Source: Platynereis dumerilii (Eukaryota > Annelida > Polychaeta > Phyllodocida > Nereididae). Taken from it: a stretch of DNA of 64,000 nt. Of the stretch, positions 10,756-21,129 are shown piece after piece. The notes beneath the pieces are model-generated. The model was not told the DNA's origin and did not search any database. It saw only the letters and a program-made list of their open reading frames with translations. Location of the stretch: contig JAPTHN010000075.1 in the NCBI GenBank assembly GCA_026936325.1, forward strand, positions 248,001-312,000. Direction: 5' to 3'. Within the stretch, counting starts at the first letter, position 1. Every line of letters begins with the position of its first letter. The position numbers and the translations under genes were made by a program.

Positions 10756-12643
10756 TTGGCTGTCTCTGAGAAAACCATTTGGGGGGTGCCGGATCTTAAC
10801 GAAATTTTCACCAAACGCCCCTTAAACACAATAATGAAGGTTGGTTAAGTCCGTTTTTCTATGATTTCAATTCTTCCTTGATTTTACCCCACTTAAAAAT
10901 AGGGTGTCAAGTGTGGCTCAAAATTCCTTTAACATGGGTTTCAATGGGAAAACATGCCAACTTTAGCACTATAGGAACCAGAGCGCAGCGCATGGTTTGA
11001 AAATTTTATGATGGAGGATGATTACAAATGACTTGAATTTTCTAAATTCACTTTTTGTAGCGTGGAACACTCCTTCATATAATAAGCCAGATATAAGCAT
11101 TTTTAGATAGCAGAGGGCGGCAATTTCTTTGCGTTTCACAAAAAATAAAAAAATACTAAAAATGTCATAATTCTGCTAAGATTTGTCCAAATTTGACAAT
11201 TTTAGTGTCTAATTATATGTTTTTGGCAATTCCGCACCTCTTGGGATGATTTTTATTTTGATTGGAGGTCAAGGTCACTGCCTAAGGTCAAGGTCAAAGT
11301 CAATTTTTTCCATAATTTAATGATATATCAAGTTTAGTCCCTGATTTCTATCAAAACGTTTCATAATAACAAGGCTTAATCAGCATAAACTGATTTTATA
11401 AATTTCTAGCTGTATGTTAGTATCCTACACTATATCAAAAACCTGTTTTTTCTAACCATAGGGGCACTTTCAAATTTACGAAATTTCAAAATTTTTTCAA
11501 ATTGCAGGTTAAATATTTTGAAGATGTCCATCGATCATTGTGCATTTAATAATTCAGTGTCCAGTGTATTGATGCTATTGGATGATAGTTAAGTAAAGGA
11601 TTCTGTGACAGAAAACGGACCTTAGAATATGATATGAATGTTTTCGGCGGCCATTATTGAAAATTTTGTCATCTTAGTTAATGTCAAAACTAATAGAGAT
11701 AACAGAAAGGTTTTGTTTCTATACCTATGTTTCAGGGTCAAGGAATAACAAAAAATTATTTTTATCATTGTATGTTATGTAATATATATGTAATGAGGCT
11801 GCCACAACAACAAAAAAATATATTTTTGCTGATATCTGCGGAAGTTACAGAAATTTTGGAATAATTCTGGTGTCTATACCAATGTTTACATGGTCAGGGT
11901 GAAATAGGAGGTGTGTGGAGTAAACCACTATATGGCATGTTTAATGGTGGCATGGTTGACTGGAAGTCAAGAGTGATAGAAGTAGTAGTGTAGCACAACA
12001 GTATCTGGACTCCTTCCAGATAATCATTTTATTCAAGGGGACTAAAACTTGATATATCATTAAATTACGGAAAAAATCAACTTTGACCTTGACCTTAGGC
12101 AGTGACCTTGACCTCCAATCAAAATAAAAATCATCCCAAGAGGTGCGGAATTGCCAAAAACATATAATTAGACACTAAAATTGTCAAATTTGGACAAATC
12201 TTAGCAGAATTATGACATTTTTAGTATTTTTTGATTTTTTGTGAAACGCAAAGAAATTTGCCACCCTCCGCTATCTAAAAATGCTTATATCTGGCTTATG
12301 AAGGAGTGTTCCACGCTACAAAAAGTGAATTTAGAAAATTCAAGTCATGTGTAATCATCCTCCATCATAAAATCTTCAAACCATGCGCTGCGCTCTGGTT
12401 CCTATAGTGCTAAAGTTGGCATGTTTTCCCATTGAAACCCATGTCAAAGGAATTTTGAGCCACACTTGACACCCTAATTTCAATTGGGGTAAAATCAAGG
12501 AAAAATTGAAATCATAGAAAAACGGACTTAACCAACCTTCATTATTGTGTTCAAAGGGCGTTGGTGAAAATTTCGTTAAAATCCGGCTCGGGCCACGTTT
12601 CACTTTACTGTACAACCTGCATGGTTTTCTCAGAGACAGCCAA
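10756..12643. mobile_element. foldback element with ~0.6-kb TIRs, TTAA target
   Basis: The 1888-bp element has arms of about 590-605 bp (10756-11342 and about 12039-12643) that are inverse complements with few changes. It begins TTGGCTGTCTCTGAG and ends with the complement. Both sides have TTAA (10752-10755, 12644-12647). The duplicate unit at 14945-14965 has a single TTAA and no insert, proving the target. The ~700-bp centre has no reading frame worth calling. TTAA targets are known for piggyBac and Kolobok; I cannot choose between them. Confidence 0.85.
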
Positions 12644-13710
12644 TTAAATAAATGCCAATCTGTAGATTACGAATAAAGAACAAAATCAATTTGTTTTCTC
12701 GAGTAATCGTTTCTATCTTAAAATTCGAAATGGGTGTTGTTTGTCACACTCAAAAATCAATTTGACATAAAAATTAAATACTTCTACAATAATTTCACAC
12801 ACTTAATTTCACTTTTTAAATCAATATTCACCTATCATTGAGGCATGATATTTGTGGTGTGATAAACCAAAATTTTTAAAATTGTCGTTTCTTTAAGAAT
12901 TCCCAAAAGATTTTTTCGGTAATGTCTTAAAATTTTCCTTTGATTGCCTTCTGGAACACTGTGCTAGTGGCGTATTTGTTCAATTTTTTAAACTCCTAAG
13001 TCCAAACTTTACTCAGGGATGCTGTGTGTATGGACAATATTTATAAGGGAGTACGGACACTATGAAGAGATAAATGAGATGCAGCCCAGCAACCAGTACA
13101 GATACAAAACATGCTTATTGAGCACAGTGATGTAGTATGCTAGTCAGTAGTCACATGTTTTGAAATACATGTCCTTATGTCTAGCTTACAAACAAGTGTG
13201 ATCATTACAGCCAGGAAATTTGATATGTAAAAACAGTGACCTGCTGCACTGTGAAAATGGCACTTCGTGACAAATGACAGATGATGAAGTGCCATCTTCT
13301 CTACATTCAACATGGGAAACAAAGAGGCTGTTTGATTAGTCATGATCAAGAGAAGGCATTTGATTTATCATAATCCTTTTGTTTGACTGTCACCAATGAG
13401 TGGGATTAGTCTCCTTAAATCTAATTAACATTGAAAGTGTTAGGTATGATCATGACAAATCATCCGCATGATGACACACAAAATGCCATTTTCACATTGC
13501 ATAAGTCCAGTCTTTTGGCATACAAGTTTGACAGACTGTGACATGTCCATAATTTGTTATATGAACTTATATCAAATTTCCCGGCTGTAATTGCTACATT
13601 TCCAACAGAACAATCAGAAAGCTCTCATATTTTTTCATAACATAAACATAAGAGATGTAGTAGTTGGGTGGAACTAATGCATGCACCCATGACACAATTG
13701 ACACATATTA

Positions 13711-13929
13711 CAGGGCCGTATCAGCGCATTTCTGGGCCGGGGCAAACTGTTCCTAATGGGCCTCCCTTGCGCACCAAAAACGCTCTAAATTCTGAAAAGT
13801 ACATTCTCGCGCCAGTGAACAGACGCAGTTTCTTTAATGTCGCAACTCATTTCAGCTCCATCATGGGCCCCCCTGAGGTCATGGGCCCGGGGCAAGTGCC
13901 CCGTTTGCCCATAGGTTAATACGGCCCTG
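13711..13929. mobile_element. MITE CAGGGCCGTA, copy in U2
   Basis: Perfect 10-bp ends CAGGGCCGTA and TACGGCCCTG enclose 219 bp. U1 at about 9575 lacks it and U3 has it, so it arrived after the U1 split and before the U2/U3 split. I find no clear target duplication. Confidence 0.75.
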
Positions 13930-14636
13930 TGCTTATGGCTGTGTTGCGTTTAATTTTCCAAGAACATATGCATGCAGTGCACCCATGACACTGATTGTTT
14001 ATTCTTGTGTTGTGATTATTTTTCCCAGAACCATTTATGCATTAAAAAAGCCAATACTTCTGAGCAGAGACCATTGATCTTCCATCACTTATGCCTAACC
14101 CAATATCAGTACTCAAGCCTCAGTAAGTTGTCCTTTCACATATAGTGCGTAACTTTATTTGGAAGGAATTAATATTACAGAATAATTTATGTCATCAGCG
14201 TAATGTTGACGTTGCGTGAAGATTCACTGCTTATGTGTGAAATAACAAGATTGATATGCTTTTTTTTAGTGCTTTATACTTCAGTCTGAGACGCTGTACA
14301 GTAAGTATTATCTTTAAGATATTTTTTGTTCTGTATAGTTGCAATGGCCATACGCTTGTTATATCTTCAGGTAAACTTCAGTTCAAGTTGCAGGTATATA
14401 CTGTTGCACTGTTGCATATGGTATTTATTGCTAAATCTCATGCACTGACATCTGAGTAAGATGATGCAGGTCAAAATGGCAGCCACAACATGGATGAACT
14501 GAATACAGATTCGCACCGTGAAAAGTCTTTGTACTACTCCACAAAGTGTAAGTGGGTATACCACCATCAGTACCAAACTGGATAGCACCGACATCGGAGG
14601 AAACCAGAAAAAATCGGATAAAAGCAGCAACAAACC

Positions 14637-14730
14637 AGAAACTGCATGAAAGTACATGTTGATGGCATGAGGTTCTTGAGAGCTCAGTAGTTATTGTGGT
14701 GGCTCTGGAAAATGTGAAATCTGACTGGGA
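14637..14730 (+). pseudogene. LamG last-exon fragment (U2)
   Basis: Near-identical to the 7450-7530 and 10268-10360 pieces, with the same in-frame TAG before the WWLWKM end. The shared stop shows the fragment was already dead before the array grew. Confidence 0.75.
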
Positions 14731-14956
14731 ATTCATTCTGATGTTTCTTGAGAACACTGTTCTCTTGTTTCGTCAATGAGAATTCTCCCTGGCTGATAAC
14801 ATGAATTGAAATGTTCCAAAAAAAATATTTGCAGCTAGTAGGCCCTGTGTTGAATAGTGAATTATGTGACAAACAACAGAGGCTATAAATTCAAGGAAGA
14901 TAAGAAAACTTGAAAAATATACAAGAAACAGCATATTTTTAATCTAAACAGTTTAA

Positions 14957-16705
14957 ATAAATGCCAATCTGTAGATTACGAATAAAGAACAAAATTAATT
15001 TGTTTTCTCGAGTAATCGTGTCGATCTTAAAATTCGAAATGGGTGTTGTTTGTCACACTCAAAAATCAATTTGACATAAAAATTAAATACTTCTAAAATA
15101 ATTTCTTTGGAAACCATGTGTGAATACCGGCCTCAACATGTCACATACTTAATTTCACTTTTTAAATCAATATTCACCTATCATTGAGGCATGATATTTG
15201 TGGTGTGATAAACCAAAATTTTTAAAATTGTCGTTTCTTTAAGAATTCCCAAAAGATTTTTTCGGTAATGTCTTAAAAATTTTCCTTGATTGCCTTCTGG
15301 AACGCTGTGCTAGTGGCGTATTTGTTCAATTTTTAAACTCCAAACTTTGCTCAGGGACAATTTAAGGGGAGTACGGACACTATGAAGAGATAAATCAGAT
15401 GCAGCCCAGCAACCAGTACAGATACAAAACATGCTTATTGAGCACAGTGATGTAGTATGCTAGTCAGTAGTCACATGTTTTGAAATACATGTCCTAATGT
15501 CAAGCTTACGAACAAGTGTGATCATTACAGCCAGGAAATTTGATATGTAAAAACAGTGACCTGCTGCACTGTGAAAATGGCACTTCGTGACAAATGACAG
15601 ATGATGAAGTGCCATCTTCTCTACATTCAACATGAGAAACAAAGAGGCTGTTTGATTAGTCATGATCAAGAGAAGGCAATTTGATTTATCATAATCCTTT
15701 TGTTTGACAGTCACCAATGAGTGGGATTAGTCTCCTTAAATCTAATTAACTTTGAAAGTATTAGATATGATCATGACAAATCATCCGAATGATGACACAC
15801 AAAATGCCGTTTTCACAGTGTAGAAGAAGTCCAGTCTTTTTTGCACACAAGGTTGACAGACTGTGACATGTCCATAATAATTTTTTATATCAAATTTCCC
15901 GGCTGTAATTGCTACATTTCCAACTGAACAATCAGAAAGCTCTCATATTTTTTCATAACATAAACATAAGAGATGTAGTAGTTGGGTGGAACTAATGCAT
16001 GCACCCATGACACAATTGACACATATTACAGGGCCGTATCAGCGCATTTCTGGGCCCGGGCAAACTGTTCCTAATGGGCCCCCCTCGCGCACCAAAACCG
16101 CTCTAAATTCTGAAAAGTACATTCTCGCGCCAGTTAACAGACGCAGTTTCTTTAATGTCGCAACTCATTTCAGCTCCATCATGGGCCCCCCTGAGGTCAT
16201 GGGCCCGGGCAAGTGCCCCGTTTGCCCATAGGTTAATACGGCCCTGTGCTTATAGCTGTGTTCGTTTAATTTTCCAAGAACATATGCATGCAGTGCACCC
16301 ATGACACTGATTGTTTATTCTTGTGTTGTGATTATTTTCCCAGAACCATTTATGCATTAAAAAAAGCCAATACTTCTGAGCGGAGACCATTGATCTTCCA
16401 TCACTTACGCCTAACCCAATATCAGTACTCAAGCCTCAGTAAGTTGTCCTTTCACATATAGTGCGTAACTTTATTTGGAAGGAATTAATATTACAGAATA
16501 ATTTATGTCATCAGCGTAATGTTGACGTTGCGTGAAGATTCACTGCTTATGTGTGAAATAACAAGATTGATATGACTTTTTTTTAGTGCTTTATACTTCA
16601 GTCTGAGACGCTGTACAGTAAGTATTATCTTTAAGATATTTTTTGTTCTGTATAGTTGCAATGGCCATACACTTGTTATATCTTCAGGTAAACTCCAGTT
16701 CAAGT
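14957..16705 (+). repeat. array unit U3, truncated
   Basis: It repeats U2 closely, including the MITE, but at 16706 it switches to the 'gagagggaata' dispersed repeat instead of running on to a LamG fragment. Confidence 0.8.
16029..16246. mobile_element. MITE CAGGGCCGTA, copy in U3
   Basis: A 218-bp copy of the 13711-13929 element with the same ends and the same flanks, inherited by duplication. Confidence 0.75.
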
Positions 16706-16719
16706 TGCAGTAAAATGTA

Positions 16720-16940
16720 TAGGTTATTCACCACGGAGAGGGAATACGTGATTTATTACCCGAGGACTTTAGCCCGAGGTGTGATAAACACATATTCCTG
16801 ATCCCATGGTGAATAACTGGCTTATACCGTGAGACAAACACTCAAACATGAGAGGATAACAGGACAGCAAAGAATATGGGAATTATTTCCCTGTAATGCT
16901 GGCATGTTATTGGCTGACAGAGGTGACGAATGGTATAAAT
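16720..16940. repeat. dispersed repeat 'gagagggaata', copy 2
   Basis: Same family as 2195-2415, here with a longer 'gaggactttagcccgagg' centre. Duplicated within T1/T2. Confidence 0.6.
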
Positions 16941-17955
16941 ACTATTGCATGAGGGTCATTCGACGTGAAATCAACCATAATTTGAAAATTTCCCCACCTC
17001 ACCATCTCAGATTTTCACGAAACTGCCCACATTTGAAGAACTATATGGAATGAATGTATGCAAAATTTCAGTTCTGTAACTGCAAATTTAAGAAAGTACT
17101 GACAGATTGAAGTTTGAAAACACGAACCGAAAATTGAAAATTGTCCCTTCTAGAAATTGCTGTCATTTATTAACTGCTGAAGATAATGCCCTAAAATATT
17201 TTAAATGAATGCTAGACATCTCAATAAACAAAATAGCTGAAAGCAAGTTGCTTTGCATCCTATGGTAGTCCCATCCCATCACTGCACCTCAACCCCCCCC
17301 CCCCTCCCAAATTTGTGGATCCGCCCCTGAACTCTCCCCATCTAGATTTCCTGATATCTAATTTTATTAGACCATGAATAATTATTAAGGCCTAAAAATA
17401 TTCAATCTCTGTTGAAAATTGCTCTAGTCAAGTTCTTCTTTCTTAATAAAAATAAATCTGGGTAAATGAAACACATGTGGGGAGAGTATTGGCACTGTCC
17501 CAACTCTCCCCCTTTCCACCATTTTTCTCTAAATCCCAATTATGACAAAACCGGTTGTCTGATAATTTTCCAAAATATGTTAATAACAACTGAATAGTCA
17601 AGCCTACCAAGCATGCCATAGAAAATTTTCTCAGTCCTTGTTGTCTGACAGACAATTAAAAACTCATAACATGGCTCCGTTTTTACGTTTTTCATCAAAA
17701 TTTGAATTTTCTTCTCTCTAAAGATCATGACAAGCAAATTAGCCAGAAATGTTACATCCATTGAAAGATTTTGATTTTTATAAAATTTTGGTGGCTGCAG
17801 CTTTCTCAAAAAATCTTTAGTTCCTCAAAAATCAGGGTGGCCCAACCCTCCCTGCAGCCCAACTCTCCCAAGCTTCCCCTACATGTACACAAACTGATGC
17901 TGGGCATCCCTAATTGCAATTTGATTAAGTATTGGCTATTGCTGCATTTAATTTC

Positions 17956-18066
17956 CAGTGGCGGATACAGGGGGGCCTAGGGGGCTCGGGCCCCCCCAAG
18001 ACCACCAAGATTATTAGTAGCATTTTGAAGGAAAATTGCGATAATGACGGCCCGCGAATGCCGAAA
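17956..18066. mobile_element. G-rich MITE CAGTGGCGGATAC, truncated by duplication
   Basis: The left end and body match 19736-19883, but the right TIR is missing because the tandem-duplication junction cuts it at CCGAAACAC|CCATG. Confidence 0.8.
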
Positions 18067-19838
18067 CACCCATGACACTGATTGTTTATTCTTGTGTGTG
18101 ATTATTTTTCCCAGAACCATTTATGCATTAAAAAAGCCAATACTTCTGAGCAGGGACCATTGATCTTCCATCACTTATGCCTAACCCAATATCAGTACTC
18201 AAGCCTCAGTAAGTTGTCCTTTCACATATAGTGCGTAACTTTATTTGGAAGGAATTAATATTACAGAATAATTTATGTCATCAGCGTAATGTTGACGTTG
18301 CGTGAAGATTCACTGCTTATGTGTGAAATAACAAGATTGATATGACTTTTTTTTAGTGCTTTATACTTCAGTCTGAGACGCTGTACAGTAAGTATTATCT
18401 TTAAGATATTTTTTGTTCTGTATAGTTGCAATGGCCATACACTTGTTATATCTTCAGGTAAACTCCAGTTCAAGTTGCAGTAAAATGTATAGGTTATTCA
18501 CCACGGGAGAGGGAATACGTGATTTATCACCCGAGGACTTTAGCCCGAGGTGTGATAAACACATATTCCTGATCCCATGGTGAATAACTGGCTTATACCG
18601 TGAGACAAACACTCAAACATGAGAGGATAACAGGACAGCAAAGAATATGGGAATTATTTCCCTGTAATGCTGGCATGTGATTGGCTGACAGAGGTGACGA
18701 ATGGTATAAATACTATTGCATGAGGGTCATTCGACGTGAAATCAACCATAATTTGAAATTGCCCCACCTTACCATCTCAGATTTTCACGAAATTGTACAC
18801 ATTTGAAGATCTATATGGAATGAATGTATGCAAAATTTCAGTTCTGTAACTGCAAATTTAAGAAAGTACTGACAGATTGAAGTTTGAAAACACGAACCGA
18901 AAATTGAAAATTGTCCCTTCTAGAAATTGCTGTCATTTATTAACTGCTGAAGATAATGCCCTAAAATATTTTAAATGAATGCTAGACATCTCAATAAACA
19001 AAATAGCTGAAAGCAAGTTGCTTTGCATCCTATGGTAGTCCCATCCCATCACTGCACCTCAACCCCCCCCCCCTTCCCAAATTTGTGGATCCGCCCCTGA
19101 ACTCTCCCCATCTAGATTTCCTGATATCTAATTTTATTAGACCATGAATAATTATTAAGGCCTAAAAATATTCAATCTCTGTTGAAAATTGCTCTAGTCA
19201 AGTTCTTCTTTCTTAATAAAAATAAATCTGGGTAAATGAAACACATGTGGGGAGAGTATTGGCACTGTCCCAACTCTCCCCCTTTCCACCATTTTTCTCT
19301 AAATCCCAATTATGACAAAACCGGTTGTCTGATAATTTTCCAAAATATGTTAATAACAACTGAATAGTCAAGCCTACCAAGCATGCCATAGAAAATTTTC
19401 TCAGTCCTTGTTGTCTGACAGACAATTAAAAACTCGAAACATGGCTCAGTTTTTACGTTTTTCATCAAAATTTGAATTTTCTTCTCTCTAAAGATCATGA
19501 CAAGCAAATTAGCCAGAAATGTTACATCCATTGAAAGATTTTGATTTTTATAAAATTTTGGTGGCTGCAGCTTTCTCAAAAAATCTTTAGTTCCTCAAAA
19601 ATCAGGGTGGCCCAACCCTCCCTGCAGCCCAACTCTCCCAAGCTTCCCCTACATGTACACAAACTGATGCTGGGCATCCCTAATTGCAATTTGATTAAGT
19701 ATTGGCTATTGCTGCATTTAATTTCCAGTGGCGGATACAGGGGGGGGCCTAGGGGGCTCGGGCCCCCCCTAGACCACCAAGATTAATAGTAGCATTTTGA
19801 AGAAAAATTGCGATAACGTGGGCCCGCGAATGCCGAAA
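18067..19838 (+). repeat. 1.77-kb tandem duplication, copy T2
   Basis: Second copy of 16296-18066. It contains the third 'gagagggaata' copy (about 18490-18710). Its right end runs through the complete MITE. Confidence 0.9.
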
Positions 19839-19883
19839 CACGTCCAGGCCCCCCCTAGACTATCGTGTCTGGATCCGCCACTG
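19736..19883. mobile_element. G-rich MITE CAGTGGCGGATAC, complete
   Basis: The 148-bp body has CAGTGGCGGAT(A/C)C ends and GGGGGCCTAGGGGG / CCCCCCTAGA subterminal parts. Other copies are at 28109-28262 (inverted) and 45674-45837. Confidence 0.8.
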
Positions 19884-20010
19884 ATTGCAATCCATTTGAC
19901 ACCTCTGACTCCACTATGAGTCATTGATGTTTGTCAATTGCACTGGAGAATTCAATGGCCTGCAATGGTTGCATTGATTGCTCCGTCATCTCAATGAAGA
20001 TACCAATCGG

Positions 20011-20412
20011 TAGTGATGCAGACCGGACCACCTTTTAGAAGGTGGTCCGGTATTTACAAAAGTGGTCCGGTCCTAGTCTGGTCCAGGGTGATGTGGTCCG
20101 ATTTTGTTACTGGACCGGTCCAGAAGCGGTCCATCGGCATTAAAAAAATTATGATAAAAATGACAGTTTAACAAAGCTATTTGACATAAATTGCATTTTT
20201 GGATATATGACAAAATTCAAAATTCATGCGAAACCCTTCATGACAAGAAAATCACTGGACCGGTCTGGACCGGTCTGGACCGTCTGGACCGGCACTTTAT
20301 CAGTCCGGTCCAGCCCTGGACCGGTTTTTGTAGGTGGTTCGGTATTTTGATGGTCCAGGGCTCGACCGCGGACTGGACCCGTCCAAGGCGGTCCGGTCTG
20401 CATCGATCACTA
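20011..20412. mobile_element. hAT-like MITE with 'ggaccggtc' repeats
   Basis: The 402-bp body starts TAGTGATGCAGACCGG and ends with an imperfect complement (CCGGTCTGCATCGATCACTA). It is flanked by exact 8-bp CCAATCGG copies (20003-20010, 20413-20420). The inside is filled with GGACCGGTC/GGTCCGG phrases in both orientations. It sits about 430 bp before the start codon of the eight-exon gene. Confidence 0.88.
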
Positions 20413-20839
20413 CCAATCGGACATTTGGGCAGGCAACCACTCTTTTTTTGCCGGCCACACGCTATTTTTGCTTTGACCGGTAAACCGGCACTTTTCGTGG
20501 GCTCTGCCTCCAGTAGAAAAAATAGAGTGATTTCATATGGCACTATTTTGTTTGAATGGCGCCAAAAAGAGAAGGCCGAACTTGATTTTGTACACTTGGA
20601 AGTTGACTGAAATCTCGGAAATTTCAATCAAATCTCGTACAGTTTCTTATGATTGTGAAGTTGCAAAACTATTTGAATAGATGATTCGTCTCTTCTGCAA
20701 GTCATTTGCTTTGGATACAGACAACGACGATGTCCGTGCTTCGTCAATGTTCATTGCAATGGCGGTTTTACTACGGGCGATACACGGTTAGCACAGTATA
20801 CCAAATCGAGTGCACCCTCGTCAACATCGTGGATCAAGC

Positions 20840-21129
20840 ATGTCCAGCACTGGTGGCAGTTCCAGAAGTTCTTCTGACGAAGTACAAAGGGCACAAAATG
20901 AACTCTGTATGCAGCTGAGAAACACTAATTTAATGGACAATAGTACGTCAGGATGGAATGACAAGGAAGCTAAAAAGGTGTACGAACTATTCAACGTAAA
21001 GCGTTACATTGTGGACTACAAGTACATACTTTGCCCAAGAGCTCTCGCTGGGTCGGCTTATACCATTGAGGACATTTTGAAGAGCACGGAAAATAGGCAT
21101 AATAAAGATGATCTGCCAGTGCCATCCTG
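20840..21129 (+). CDS. eight-exon gene, exon 1
   Basis: The ATG at 20840 is the first ATG of the frame; an upstream GTG at 20810 is not a likely start. The exon ends at CCATCCTG|GTGAGT in phase 2 and codes for residues 1-97. Upstream exon or promoter edges are not resolved. Confidence 0.65.

Larger units (their letters stand above)
12648..14956 (+). repeat. array unit U2 (~2.3 kb)
   Basis: It matches U3 (14957-16705) with high identity at an offset of about 2.3 kb. In order it holds a 12.65-13.1 kb leader, the hairpin-arm region, gene A-like 5' flank with a MITE, and a LamG fragment with a short tail. Confidence 0.8.
16296..18066 (+). repeat. 1.77-kb tandem duplication, copy T1
   Basis: It is nearly identical to 18067-19838 over the whole length (offset 1770-1771). 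It begins inside U3 at CACCCATGACACTGA and ends inside a G-rich MITE. The few differences suggest a recent event. Confidence 0.9.

Noticed and set aside
11250-11310. Nuclear-receptor half-sites (aggtca repeats)
   Set aside because: The words are part of the TIR arm and appear mirrored in the other arm. They need not be regulatory.
10086-14757. Minus-strand frames of 70-108 codons in U1 and U2
   Set aside because: They cross the dead LamG tip and non-coding flank in antisense and owe their similarity to unit duplication.
20191-20627. Overlapping open frames of 129-139 codons on both strands
   Set aside because: They lie over the hAT-like MITE with its GGACCGG repeats, which stays open by composition; no domain and no splice link to exon 1.
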